DNA from: VBAS01 sp963773465
GTDB lineage: Bacteria > Bacteroidota > Bacteroidia > Chitinophagales > Chitinophagaceae
DNA: 64,000 nucleotides
Assembly: GCA_963773465.1 (NCBI GenBank)
Contig: CAVZBF010000001.1
Coordinates: forward strand, 806,001-870,000
Reading direction: 5' to 3'
Below are positions 34,633-43,825 of the stretch, piece by piece. The translations under genes and the position numbers were made by a program. Within the stretch, counting starts at the first letter, position 1, and each line of letters begins with the position of its first letter. Below the pieces are notes generated by a model that was not told where the DNA came from, ran no database searches, and saw nothing but the letters and a program-made list of their open reading frames with translations.

Positions 34633-37086
34633 TTAGTTATTTCCTATACCCATGCCACCACTTTGCTGTGTTCTTTTTAATTCATCATCTGCACCACCTG
34701 AGCGTTGCCTTGCAGGCTTAACTCCATTATTTCCAAACCTAAAATTGAAACTGAGTTTGAACTGCCGGCTTTCCCAGCGTGAGCTAAACCTTGTTGTCTG
34801 GCCTGCAAAATCTGAAGTGGCCCTGAACTTCAATGTGTGAAATACATCACTCACCGATGTTTTGATAGTAGCTTTTCCTTTTAATATTTGTTTTTGCAAA
34901 CCTGCATCAACACTGTATAAAGACTTTCCTTTAAAACTTCCCTGGTAAATAGTTGGCGCATTAAAGAAGCCACTCAATTCAGCTGTCCATGTTTTCGCAA
35001 ACTTCAAACTGTTCTGTGCAAAGAAATTAAAACCAAATGCGTCAAGATTTACTTTACGTCCCGTACCAAAATCAGCATGGTATTTTGAATAATTGGTGCT
35101 GATGTTTGTAAACAAGCTATACGATTTATATTGAAACGGATAACTGATAGTAAGACTTGCAATATCCTGTGTTGCCAGGTTTTTCTTTGATATAAAGGCT
35201 TTTGATTTTTCAGCTGTGTCTATCAGTTGCGTGAACATATCTTTTACATGGCTGTAATTAAGATTTATATTCAGTTTGTATTTATAGGTATGTGTAATTC
35301 CAAAACTGTTTGTGTATTGAGGGCGCAGGTTGATATTTCCTTTCTGGAAAGTGTATTCATCCAGTTTGAATTCAAAAGGATTCAGGTCCTGGTAAGCAGG
35401 GCGGTCGATACGGCGACTGTACGTTAAGCTCCATTGTTTCATTGGATTTTTGTTGAAAGTGATAGCGGCACTTGGAAACAGATCGGTATAAGATCTTTTG
35501 AATGATGAAATGCTGGGAACATAATTATTGCCATCAGATTTTAATCCATCGGACACACCCTCTGAAACCGTATTCTCCAAACGCAGCCCTGCCTGGAACA
35601 TGAACTTTTTGTATTGGCGGTTATAATTGACATAACCTGCATTGATATTTTCTTTATACACAAAATGATTGCTGCGGTCTTTATCCAGGTCTTCTGTTGA
35701 ACCGTTCACATTGAAGCGCTGAAAATCATTATCGGTTTTTACAAAGGCAGATTTTGCGCCAAAGCTCAATTTTCCTTTCATGAAATTTTTTTCATAGTCT
35801 GCTTTGATCGAATTGATATTGATCTCAGCAGGTGAAAGCATGTGATAAATAGTACTGCTTAGTTTTATTTGCCCTGAAGGATCATAATAATAATTCGGTT
35901 GGAACTGGTCATTACTGAGATTGTACGAACCATGATCTGCATTTACAATAAGACTGGTTCCTTTAGGATCGTTATAAATGTAGTTAAGATTCACATTAGA
36001 ATTATGCCTTTTCATCTTACTGCTGTTGTCAGCTATTAAAATGCGATCAACTGTATTGGTGGTGGTATTAGAAATAACTGTATGGCTGTAATTAGTCATT
36101 GTTGGGTCGGCAAGCGTACCGTTCACCATAACACCCAGCGTATTTTTTTTATCGATAAAATAATCAGCTCCGATCTTAAAATTATGTGCGTTACCCACCA
36201 TGCGAATGGTTCCGTGCTGATCAAAAAGACTATCAAGTACAGTACGATTGATGTTTATTGAATTGTTAGTTGGCCCGTAATTGAAACTATAAGTGCTGAA
36301 GATGTTGATCTTTTTATTCCTGTAATTCAGCGAAGCTCCTGCATTGTATTTGGCAAAAGTGCCGATATTCCATCCTGCATTTACAGAACCATTAGTGCCA
36401 AGTGATTTATTCTTTTTCAACCTGATATTGATAATGCCTGCATTGCCGGCTGCATCATATTTGGCAGAAGGATTCGTGATCAGTTCGATCGCTTCGATCT
36501 GTGAAGATTGCAAGTGTCTTCAGGTAATGTAGCCAGGTCGGTGCCCGATAAAGGAGTAGCTCTTCCGTCAATATAAACCTGCACACCATTTTTTCCGGCA
36601 AGGCTGATATTATCATCTTTATCCAGCAATACACCCGGTGATTTGCGCAAGCAGCTCCAATGCATTTGATCCTACGGCATTGATGGTGCCTTCTACATTC
36701 AGAATCGTCTTATCAGCTTTTACTTCTACCATCGGTTTTGTTGCAGTAACAGTTACATTGCTTAACCCGGTTGCCATCTTACTCAGTTTTAGTTCCGGCA
36801 CGATCACTTCAGATGCCGCAACAGTAAAGGCTGGTGAAAAAACAGTTTTATAACCGACATTACTTGCACTCACTCTATAGTTGCCTTCTTTAATATCTGA
36901 AAAAGTATATGCCCCATTTTCTTTTGAAACGGCCAGCTTGATGACTGCTGAATCAGCAGCTTTATGCAGGCTAATGGTACTACCGATGAGCGGAGAACCA
37001 TTTTCATCTTTTGCTACACCACTTACCTTTTGTGCCTGGGTAAAAATTGTGGTTGCAGTCAGCAGGATCAGGAGTATTGTTCGCAT
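34633..37086 (-). pseudogene. TonB-dependent outer membrane receptor, broken by two frameshifts
   Basis: Start ATG 37086 (MRTILLILLTATTIFTQAQ, signal peptide). A carboxypeptidase-regulatory-like domain follows (VSGVAKDENGSPLIGSTISL), then the plug, with GSNALELLRKSPGVLLDKDD split at ~36650 by an extra T, and IDGRATPLSGTDLATLPED then LQSSQIEAIELITNPSAKYD split at ~36515 by a missing base. The remaining 626-residue frame is an intact beta-barrel (RRIDRPAYQDLNPFEF). It resembles OMP-b-brl_3/Cir-type receptors. It sits directly upstream of the kinase and regulator on the same strand, so the three likely formed one signalling and uptake unit. Confidence 0.88.
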
Positions 37087-37212
37087 GGTTTTAAATTTTT
37101 GAGTTTGGCAGTTAAGGATAAAATTTCCAGGTGCGAACTTAGAACGCGGAATAAGCCCAGCGAAAAACATTATACAAAACAGGAGTTTGTCATGACGAAA
37201 AAGACCTGGTGC

Positions 37213-37247
37213 AATAAAAAAGGCCGTCCCGCTTTAAACGGAACGGC
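37213..37247 (-). terminator. Rho-independent terminator after the small gene at 37304
   Basis: On the minus strand, GCCGTTCCG pairs with CGGGACGGC (one G-U) around TTTAAAG, followed by CTTTTTTATT. It lies 57 bases beyond the stop of the 52-residue gene and 127 bases before the receptor start, so it should separate the small genes from the receptor. Confidence 0.85.
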
Positions 37248-37303
37248 TGTCGAACTGAAATAACCGCCAATAAAACTCCTAGTATATTAAGAGTAAGCTT
37301 TAA

Positions 37304-37462
37304 TCATCGGATGCCAGGAACATTATGCGTATTGCCTTCGTTTTTTCTTTTTGGCATATTCGGAGAAAATGTTTCTTTAAATATCATAATAAATGCTTTC
37401 CATGTCCACTTTAATGAGACTCGCATTAATCGAATAGCATAAGGCAATTTTTTTCTTTTCAT
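37304..37462 (-). CDS. 52-residue basic protein, paralog of the gene at 37601
   Basis: Reads MKRKKLPYAIRLMRVSLKWT, then WKAFIMIFKE and TFSPNMPKRKN, ending at TGA. The neighbouring gene at 37601-37756 encodes MRRKKLPYIIRLVRLAIKSV, WFALTIP and NMPVKKRER. They share K-R/K-KKLPYxIRLxR, a central hydrophobic stretch with Trp, and a late NMPxK. The two also share upstream DNA, including the hairpin at 37525 and a TAATTTGCACCT box. No signal peptide cleavage site; possibly a single amphipathic or membrane-associated helix. The role is unknown. This gene is below the usual ORF size cut-off. Confidence 0.6.
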   Translation of the reverse strand: MKRKKLPYAIRLMRVSLKWTWKAFIMIFKETFSPNMPKRKNEGNTHNVPGIR

Positions 37463-37524
37463 GGTTATAGTTTAATGGTTAAAATTAATAGGTGCAAATT
37501 AGAGTTGATCTGAAATGATAACAA

Positions 37525-37540
37525 TACCACTTTGGTGGTA
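37525..37540 (-). promoter_or_regulatory. Conserved hairpin upstream of the 52-residue gene
   Basis: On the minus strand TACCAC-CAAA-GTGGTA, 63 bases before the start, followed directly by TTG, 20 bases, then TAATTTGCACCT. The paralog has the same hairpin with loop GAAA, the same TTG and the same 20-base gap to TAATTTGCACCT. The arrangement resembles a Bacteroidota promoter (-33 TTG, -7 TAnnTTTG-like) with an operator over or next to the -33 box. Confidence 0.6.
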
Positions 37541-37600
37541 ATTCGCGTTACAATTTTTTTAAAGTGATTTAGTTGAAAATTGAAGACGACAACGGAGATA

Positions 37601-37756
37601 TTACCGGTATTGCCTTTCTCTTTTTTTTACCGGCATGTTCCAAAAGTTCACTTTCTTTTCATGATAAGGATCATTTGGTATTGTTAATGCAAACCATACA
37701 CTCTTTATTGCAAGTCTTACCAGGCGTATTATATAAGGCAATTTTTTTCTTCGCAT
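37601..37756 (-). CDS. 51-residue basic protein, paralog of the gene at 37304
   Basis: Start at ATG 37756, chosen because it aligns with the paralog's start; a 15-residue upstream extension is not conserved. The sequence is basic at both ends with a central AIKSVWFALTIP stretch and a final NMPVKKRERQYR. It is arranged head to tail with the 37304 gene. Both lack a recognised family. They could be small envelope or regulatory proteins; this is an inference from size and charge. Confidence 0.6.
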   Translation of the reverse strand: MRRKKLPYIIRLVRLAIKSVWFALTIPNDPYHEKKVNFWNMPVKKRERQYR

Positions 37757-37805
37757 AGGATTTAGTTTACAGGTGCAAATTAGCTTCAATAAGAACGACA
37801 CCCAA

Positions 37806-37821
37806 TACCACTTTCGTGGTA
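37806..37821 (-). promoter_or_regulatory. Conserved hairpin upstream of the 51-residue gene
   Basis: TACCAC-GAAA-GTGGTA on the minus strand, 50 bases before the start. It is followed by TTG and a 20-base spacer to TAATTTGCACCT, exactly as at the paralog. The GAAA loop is a GNRA-type tetraloop in RNA. Confidence 0.6.
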
Positions 37822-37984
37822 ATTGATGTTAAAATTTTCTAAAGGATGTTTTTATTATGTTCCAACGCAGAAGTTGGAAGTCAAAAGTAACATGCAATAC
37901 TTCAAACCACATGTAAGCAGAATTCAAATCTAATTTCAAATCTTTTTTTTATTAGCCCGGCTTCATTACTACTATTAAACTTTC

Positions 37985-38023
37985 GTTGCGTCGCACACTT
38001 GTGCGTTTTGTTCTTTATTCAGC
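37985..38023. repeat. GCGTCGCAC / TTCTTTATTCAGC repeat, copy 1
   Basis: GTTGCGTCGCACACTTGTGC, then TTCTTTATTCAGC, matches 54550-54588 with few differences. The reverse complement (GCTGAATAAAGAAC then GTGCGACGCAAC) is related to the end of the 105-base repeats at 17086 and 43826. Confidence 0.65.
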
Positions 38024-38142
38024 AGGCCATCCTTCTTCTCCTTCCCCGAAGGAAAAGGAGCGGTGCGTTATTGCAATTCCAAACTTTATATCTTCCATTT
38101 CAGCAATAGAATATTTTCAAGCAAACAATGAACTCTTCCACC

Positions 38143-38232
38143 TAAGTTCCCCCTTTGGGGGACAGGGGGCTTTTCCATTTCAGTTCCCCCTTTGGGGCAC
38201 AGGGGGCCTCCCTTTGGGGGACCGGGGGCCGG
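38143..38232. repeat. Tandem G-rich repeat (CCCCCTTTGGGGGACAGGGGG type)
   Basis: Three imperfect units: GTTCCCCCTTTGGGGGACAG, then GGGGGC, a second with one changed base, and a third starting CTCCCTTTGGGGGACC. Each unit is self-complementary (CCCCCTTTGGGGG) and adds further G-tracts, giving at least six runs of four to five G within 90 bases. The element ends about 115 bases before the susC start. A reverse-oriented, decayed copy is at 54434-54463. Confidence 0.85.
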
Positions 38233-38348
38233 GTCTTTAATTTTCACGTTTCAGTATTTTTCTTTCATGCTTTGGTAAACTATCACTTGTGCAATGAAGC
38301 ATACAACTCACGCCTCATGTCATTTGATAATAAACCAAATCTACAATT

Positions 38349-41288
38349 ATGAAAAGGCTATTATTCCTGATCGCATTGAGTGTTACAGGCATTTCATTTG
38401 CGCAGGCACAGGAAGTAAAAGGAAGAGTGACAGATTCCAGGGATGGCTCTGCTCTTTCCAATGTTAGTATTTCCGTTAAAGGAACAAACGCCGGGACCAC
38501 CACCGATGCTGATGGAAGATTTAGTATCAGGGCTTCTACAGGTGCCACACTTATTTTTTCAAGTATTGGTTTTACTGAACAGGAGATAAGAGTGACATCC
38601 TCTGATCTGAATGTATCTCTTGAATTTGCTCAACGCAACCTGCAGGAAGTAGTGGTTACCGGCTATGGATCGAGAAGCAGGCGGCAGGTTGCAGGATCAA
38701 TTGCTAAAATAAACGGAGAAGAAGTAAAGCTCCAGCCGGTTGGTTCATTTGACAAATTGCTGCAAGGTAAAGTGCCGGGGTTATTATCTCAATCACAATC
38801 AGGCCAACCCGGCGCCGCTGCTGATGTTACTATCCGTGGTAAAGGTTCGATCAATGGCAGCAACGCACCATTATATGTTATCGATGGCGTACAGGTTTCT
38901 ACTGCTGATTTTGCCACACTTAATCCTGCTGATATTGAATCGTACAATGTACTGAAAGATGCATCGTCAACTTCCATTTATGGATCAAGGGGTGCTAATG
39001 GTGTAATTGTAATTACAACTAAAAGAGGCTCGCTAGGTAAAACAAATGTGAATTATGATTTTCAATATGGCTTCTCCGCATTACCCAGGAATAAACTACG
39101 ATTGATGAATTCTGCTGAAAAATTAAATTATGAATTAAACTATGACAGGCCCGATGGTATGAACCCATTTGGATGGACACCGGCTGAAGTTGATAGTTTG
39201 AGTAAGATCGATAACAAATTGGATGAAATACTTTTTAAAAAAGGAAAAACACAGCAACATCAATTAAGTGTTTCAGGCGGAAATGAAAAAACAAGGTTCT
39301 ATATTTCAGGTTCTATCTTCGACCAGGAAGGTATTGTGATCTCCACAGGATTGAAAAGATATACGGGCCGCATTAATCTCGAGAACAGTTTCAGCGATTT
39401 TAAAGTAGGGATAAATGCCACGTATGGGTATTCAAAAATTACAGGCACCAGGGAAAATGATCAGTATATCGGAAGTCCTTTAAATGCTATCAACTGGTTC
39501 AATCCTTACGTAACGTTGTATGACGAGGATGGAAATTACCAGGATGATTTTTTACAGGGACAACCAAATCCATTACGTGAGTTATTGGAAAATTTTGGCA
39601 ATGCCGATCAGTTAAAAGGAGTAGGAAGTGTTTATCTCGAATGGAAAATTCCATGGGTAAAAGGATTGAGAGCAAGAACACTTTGGGGAGGTGATGTAAC
39701 AGAAGATGAAGGACTCGGTTATCTTGACAGAACAACCAATTCCGGCGGACAATCAACAGGAGCGAGGGGCCAGCTTTCACGAGCGTATGCAAGAACTTTC
39801 AGATATACAGGAACTACATCAGTTAATTATCAAAGAAATATTGGGGATCACGATGTAAATGTCTCCGTGTTCAATGAGATCATTCAAAGTAAATCAGAGA
39901 ATTTTGGTTTTACAGGATTTGGTTTGGTGGGTCCGTTTAAAAATGAAGCAGGGATAACTCCGGGTACTTCAACCAATGGTTTTATTCCAACTGTTAATGG
40001 CGGTGCAACCAGGAATGGTTTGTTGTCATGGTTCATCGATGGCAGTTATGGATATAAGAAAAAATATTATTTAAGTGCCGGTTTTCGCCGTGATGGATCA
40101 TCACGCTTTGGCGCGGATAACAAATATGCAAACTTTTATAACGTTGGTGCAAGCTGGATATTAAGCGAAGAGAAAATTTTTAAGGACGAAACAAAATGGC
40201 TCAATGAATTTAAGCTGCGTGCCAGTTACGGTGCTGTCGGAAATCAATTGGGCATCGGCAATTTTGCATCGAGAGAGTTATTAAATTCTACAGTGTACAA
40301 TGGCGTGGGTGGTTTGTTGCTTGTGCAGCTACCTTATCAGCAATTGAAATGGGAAACAAAGAAGATGTTCAATGTGGGAATTGATTTTGCCGTGCTTACA
40401 AACCGGATCCGTGGTACAGTTGAATATTATAATAATAAAACTGTTGATCTTTTTCTTGACAGGCAATTATCACGTACCTCCGGGTTTGCATCAATCACTG
40501 CTAATTTAGGCAAGCTGCAAAACCAGGGTATAGAAGTGTCACTTGAAGCAGACATTATCCGCGGCAGGGACTTCAGATGGTCAGTAAATGCGAATTATAC
40601 TAATAACAAAAATGAGATACTTGACCAGGCGGGGCAGGATGAGAATGTAAATGGTCTTTTTATTAATAAGGTTGGTGAAAAAGCGAATTCACTTTATGTT
40701 GTTCGCTACGCTGGCGTCGATGCTGCAAATGGCGATGCATTATATTTTAAAAAAGATGGAATAACAACTACCAATATTTATGATCCAAGTGATGCCGTAA
40801 TTGTCGGTACCATCGATCCGCCGCAGTTTGGAGGTTTTGGTACAGATATCAGTTGGAAAGGTATTGCACTAAATGCATTATTTACTTATACCATCGGCGG
40901 CGTTATTTACAACAACGATCGTTTCAATGTAGAGTTCCCTGGTTATTGGTATTCACGTGTAGCTACATCATTGCTGAGAGAATGGCAAAAGACTGGTGAC
41001 ATTACAGATGTACCAAGTCCCTTCAATGATTTTCATAGTGAAACAACACGCTTTGTAGAAAAAACAGATCATCTGCGTTTACGGAATGTGACGCTGAGTT
41101 ACAGCTTGCCAAAATCTGTTTTGCAGAGAATAAAAATATCAAGCCTGAAAATATTTGCACAAGGACAAAACTTAAAAGTATGGCACAACTTCCAGGGATG
41201 GGATCCTGAGATCACTACGGGTATTTTAGGAGGAGCACAATACCCGCAATTAAAGACGATCACGTTTGGTTTAAGCCTTGGTTTATAA
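38349..41288 (+). CDS. susC: SusC/RagA-family TonB-linked outer membrane transporter
   Basis: 979 residues with a signal peptide (MKRLLFLIALSVTGISFAQAQ). A carboxypeptidase-D-like domain (EVKGRVTDSRDGSALSNVS, GTTTDADGRFSI) precedes the TonB box region (LQEVVVTGYGSRSRRQVAGS), the plug (LLQGKVPGLLSQSQSG, APLYVIDGVQVS, SIYGSRGANGVIVITTK) and a long beta-barrel ending TFGLSLGL, which is complete. SusC proteins import oligosaccharides or peptides with energy from TonB. The SusD partner follows by 18 bases. No glycoside hydrolase, sulfatase or regulator follows, so the substrate remains unknown. A G-rich repeat lies upstream. Confidence 0.92.
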   Translation: MKRLLFLIALSVTGISFAQAQEVKGRVTDSRDGSALSNVSISVKGTNAGTTTDADGRFSIRASTGATLIFSSIGFTEQEIRVTSSDLNVSLEFAQRNLQEVVVTGYGSRSRRQVAGSIAKINGEEVKLQPVGSFDKLLQGKVPGLLSQSQSGQPGAAADVTIRGKGSINGSNAPLYVIDGVQVSTADFATLNPADIESYNVLKDASSTSIYGSRGANGVIVITTKRGSLGKTNVNYDFQYGFSALPRNKLRLMNSAEKLNYELNYDRPDGMNPFGWTPAEVDSLSKIDNKLDEILFKKGKTQQHQLSVSGGNEKTRFYISGSIFDQEGIVISTGLKRYTGRINLENSFSDFKVGINATYGYSKITGTRENDQYIGSPLNAINWFNPYVTLYDEDGNYQDDFLQGQPNPLRELLENFGNADQLKGVGSVYLEWKIPWVKGLRARTLWGGDVTEDEGLGYLDRTTNSGGQSTGARGQLSRAYARTFRYTGTTSVNYQRNIGDHDVNVSVFNEIIQSKSENFGFTGFGLVGPFKNEAGITPGTSTNGFIPTVNGGATRNGLLSWFIDGSYGYKKKYYLSAGFRRDGSSRFGADNKYANFYNVGASWILSEEKIFKDETKWLNEFKLRASYGAVGNQLGIGNFASRELLNSTVYNGVGGLLLVQLPYQQLKWETKKMFNVGIDFAVLTNRIRGTVEYYNNKTVDLFLDRQLSRTSGFASITANLGKLQNQGIEVSLEADIIRGRDFRWSVNANYTNNKNEILDQAGQDENVNGLFINKVGEKANSLYVVRYAGVDAANGDALYFKKDGITTTNIYDPSDAVIVGTIDPPQFGGFGTDISWKGIALNALFTYTIGGVIYNNDRFNVEFPGYWYSRVATSLLREWQKTGDITDVPSPFNDFHSETTRFVEKTDHLRLRNVTLSYSLPKSVLQRIKISSLKIFAQGQNLKVWHNFQGWDPEITTGILGGAQYPQLKTITFGLSLGL

Positions 41289-41306
41289 ACAAAAAAATTT
41301 AAAGCT

Positions 41307-42725
41307 ATGTTATTAAGAAAAATATTGGTCGCAATCATACTTACTGCAAGTCTTGCGTCGTGTAAGAAAGTAATAGAGTCCGAACCTACGCACCAGCTCG
41401 ATGGGTCTACCCGGTTTGAGACAATCGAAGATTTTGATTTTGCATTGACAGGAGCTTATGCATTATTTCGTTCCGGTAACTACTACGGCGCCGGTTCGAA
41501 TGCATATGTAAATCTTCCGGATATGCTGAGTGATAATTTAAATGAGACCTCCGAGTCATTAGGAAACTATCAGACGCTTTCTACCTGGCGATATGCAGAA
41601 GATGAGCCGAACATTGCTGCTACATGGCAGGCTGCTTATCGTATCATTTCACAAGCCAATCTTTTGCTTAGGGATATTGATAAATTTTCCGCTACTGAAG
41701 GCGGCGCAGTGAATCGCATTAAAGGACAGGCATTAGCCATTCGTGCTTTGGCTCATTTTGATGTGCTTCGTTATTGGGTTGAAGAGTATGACCGCAATTC
41801 CACAAAGCCAGGTGTTCCCTATATCACCACTTTCGATTATGAACAAAAACCATCACGCGGCACTGTTAAAGAAACGTATGATCATATTGAAGCCGATTTG
41901 CAGGCAGCACGGGGGCTTATGAACAGCGGGCTAGATAAGACGATCAATGCTACCGGTAAAGCCTATATCGATATACAGGGAGTAAATGCGATCATGGCAA
42001 GAGTATTTTTATACTCTAACCAATTAGACAGCGCAATAAAATATTCAACGCTTGTTATTAATTCAATTCCATTATCAACCCGTACAAATTTTCCAAATAT
42101 CTGGACAGATGCTTCTACTTCAGAAGTGATATGGTCCGTAAGTTTTAATGCAGGTGAAGGACGTATTGGCGATCCTGTATATTTTGTTCCAAACAACAGA
42201 AGTTCTTATCGCCCAAATCCTACATTGATAACAATGTATGACCAGGTAAATGATGTCCGTTACAGTTCATATTTCCAGGTGAGGAGTAACAGATTGGTCT
42301 TATCAAAATATCTTGCGAAAGCTGCACAGGTGCCACGTCCTGACGGTATCGTTAATTTTAAAGCATTCCGTACAGGTGAAATGTATTTGATAAGGGCAGA
42401 AGCAAATGCCCGTAAGGGAGGAGTAAACCAGGTAACAGCACTTGCTGATCTTAATACACTTCGTGCTGCAAGAATAAATGGATTTGTTGCCGGCGCAGAA
42501 ACAGGTGCTGCATTAATAGATGCGATCGCATTGGAAAGAAGAAAAGAATTAATTTCCGAAGGTCATCGTTGGTTCGATCTGAAAAGAACAACGAAGACCA
42601 TCAATCGTACGAACTGTACCGTATTTTGTACTTTGACTGCAGCCAATCGTGCATGGACATGGCCAATACCGATTGGTGAGATCAATGCCAATTCAAATAT
42701 ACTTCCGCAAAATCCAGGCTATTAA
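41307..42725 (+). CDS. susD: SusD/RagB-family nutrient-binding lipoprotein
   Basis: 472 residues. Lipoprotein signal MLLRKILVAIILTASLASC with Cys19. The SusD core is present: RIKGQALAIRALAHFDVLRYW (the TPR-rich family signature), YDHIEADLQAARGLM, later a RLVLSKYLAKA-like strand, and the terminal ERRKELISEGHRWFDLKRTT, which is a strong SusD hallmark. SusD binds the substrate and acts as a lid over SusC. It is intact, 18 bases from susC, and is followed by a rho-independent terminator. Confidence 0.92.
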   Translation: MLLRKILVAIILTASLASCKKVIESEPTHQLDGSTRFETIEDFDFALTGAYALFRSGNYYGAGSNAYVNLPDMLSDNLNETSESLGNYQTLSTWRYAEDEPNIAATWQAAYRIISQANLLLRDIDKFSATEGGAVNRIKGQALAIRALAHFDVLRYWVEEYDRNSTKPGVPYITTFDYEQKPSRGTVKETYDHIEADLQAARGLMNSGLDKTINATGKAYIDIQGVNAIMARVFLYSNQLDSAIKYSTLVINSIPLSTRTNFPNIWTDASTSEVIWSVSFNAGEGRIGDPVYFVPNNRSSYRPNPTLITMYDQVNDVRYSSYFQVRSNRLVLSKYLAKAAQVPRPDGIVNFKAFRTGEMYLIRAEANARKGGVNQVTALADLNTLRAARINGFVAGAETGAALIDAIALERRKELISEGHRWFDLKRTTKTINRTNCTVFCTLTAANRAWTWPIPIGEINANSNILPQNPGY

Positions 42726-42745
42726 TTCTTAGGTTGATGAATGGC

Positions 42746-42779
42746 ACCCGTTGGCGTTAATGCCAGCGGGTTTGTATTT
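42746..42779 (+). terminator. Rho-independent terminator of susC-susD
   Basis: ACCCGTTGGC pairs with GCCAGCGGGT (one G-U) around GTTAAT and is followed by TTTGTATTT. It starts 21 bases beyond the susD stop and runs into the convergent acetyltransferase gene. Confidence 0.8.
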
Positions 42780-43275
42780 ACGCTGTACTTTTCCAATCTG
42801 CATTTGCCAACACAACAGATGTTTCTACCTGTCGTTCGGGTATTGACCAATATTTGCGGAGTAAAGTATTTATTTCAGGTCTTGATAATAAATGAAACCC
42901 ATGTTTTTTATAAAAGTCAATTGCCCATGTTGCATCTGCCCAGGTTCCAATTAATACCGGGGTTGTTGAGATAGAATTCAGATGCGCAAGCAACTTGCTC
43001 CCGATACCCATGTTTCTATACACGGAACGCACATATGCATGACGTATGAGTGTAACATCCTCTTTATACTGTATGCCCATAACACCCATCGTTTCACCAT
43101 TCTCTTTCCAGCACCAGAATTGTACGCCTTCATCAATTTGTTTTTGTAATTCCTCTTCGGGCATATAAGGCTCCTGCCACCTGTCTGCAGGAATGATCCC
43201 TTTGTATGCAACAGCTGCATCATTAATGATGTCGCAAATTTCTTTTATATCGCTTTGTTCACATTTCAGTATCAT
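42778..43275 (-). CDS. GNAT-family acetyltransferase
   Basis: 165 residues. The acetyl-CoA site is visible as VRSVYRNMGIGSKLLAHL (Q/RxxGxG/A-type). Strands preceding it include GVMGIQYKEDVTLIRHAYV, and the late WAIDFYKKHGFHLLSR is the usual beta5-alpha4 part. The substrate is unknown. The gene upstream on the same strand ends 8 bases before, so the two are probably co-transcribed. The 3' end touches the susD terminator. Confidence 0.87.
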   Translation of the reverse strand: MILKCEQSDIKEICDIINDAAVAYKGIIPADRWQEPYMPEEELQKQIDEGVQFWCWKENGETMGVMGIQYKEDVTLIRHAYVRSVYRNMGIGSKLLAHLNSISTTPVLIGTWADATWAIDFYKKHGFHLLSRPEINTLLRKYWSIPERQVETSVVLANADWKSTA

Positions 43276-43283
43276 AACGGGAT

Positions 43284-43694
43284 TTATGATTGGTAATAAT
43301 AAGTTTCCACCGCAACAATGATCAAATAATATTGAGGCTCGCCCCGGTCTGCAGAAGATCCGATCTTTTGAAACACGTCTTTACCAAGAGGCCTGTTATA
43401 ATAATCTTCAAAATCGCCGATCACGGTTTCAATGGCTTCTGTACTGTCATAAAAAAATGCTAATGGCCTTCGTCCTGATCTCTTCTCAAGATCATTGAGC
43501 ATCGTTTCAACAACGGGTTTATCAGCTTCACAAAATTCTTTTACTGCAATTATAAACTGGCTATTTCTTATTTTTTTGTGTTCTATATCCATGAAGTCAT
43601 TTTTGCCGGCCACTACAATTTTTGGAGGGGCATCATTATCCTCTGCATTGTATTTTTTGAGATCTTTTCGAATTGTTTCAAATGTGGCGTTCAT
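43284..43694 (-). CDS. Protein of unknown function paired with a GNAT enzyme
   Basis: 136 residues, cytoplasmic, acidic. No motif that I recognise; two alpha/beta stretches are visible (PKIVVAGKNDFMD, KRSGRRPLAFFYDSTEAIE). The acetyltransferase gene follows 8 bases after its stop, so a shared operon is likely and the protein may be a partner or substrate, which is an inference. Confidence 0.6.
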   Translation of the reverse strand: MNATFETIRKDLKKYNAEDNDAPPKIVVAGKNDFMDIEHKKIRNSQFIIAVKEFCEADKPVVETMLNDLEKRSGRRPLAFFYDSTEAIETVIGDFEDYYNRPLGKDVFQKIGSSADRGEPQYYLIIVAVETYYYQS

Positions 43695-43740
43695 ATTGCG
43701 TTTATTGCCATTTGCTGATTAGAATTATTACAGTACAAGA

Positions 43741-43756
43741 GCCGATAGCTATCGGC
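43741..43756. repeat. Interspersed palindrome GCCGATAGCTATCGGC
   Basis: A perfect 16-bp palindrome. Related perfect or near-perfect forms are at 28258-28275, 28758-28773 and 43827-43844 (TCCCGATAATTATCGGGA), and a degenerate one is at ~18132. They are all intergenic. Confidence 0.8.
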
Positions 43757-43825
43757 TGCGATCCTTCTGAACTTTGTCCGCAAGTTTCGAATAAGCCTTG
43801 CTTATTGTCACTTGTGCTCCGGGTA

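Noticed and set aside
34633..37170. Three separate receptor ORFs as independent genes
   Set aside because: The family order (CarboxypepD-like, plug, barrel) continues across the breaks at ~36650 and ~36515, so they are one frameshifted gene.
38349..42725. A full polysaccharide utilisation locus
   Set aside because: Only SusC and SusD are present; no adjacent carbohydrate-active enzyme, sulfatase or sensor belongs to the same operon, and GNAT and nuclease follow instead. The GH43 gene is 36 kb away.
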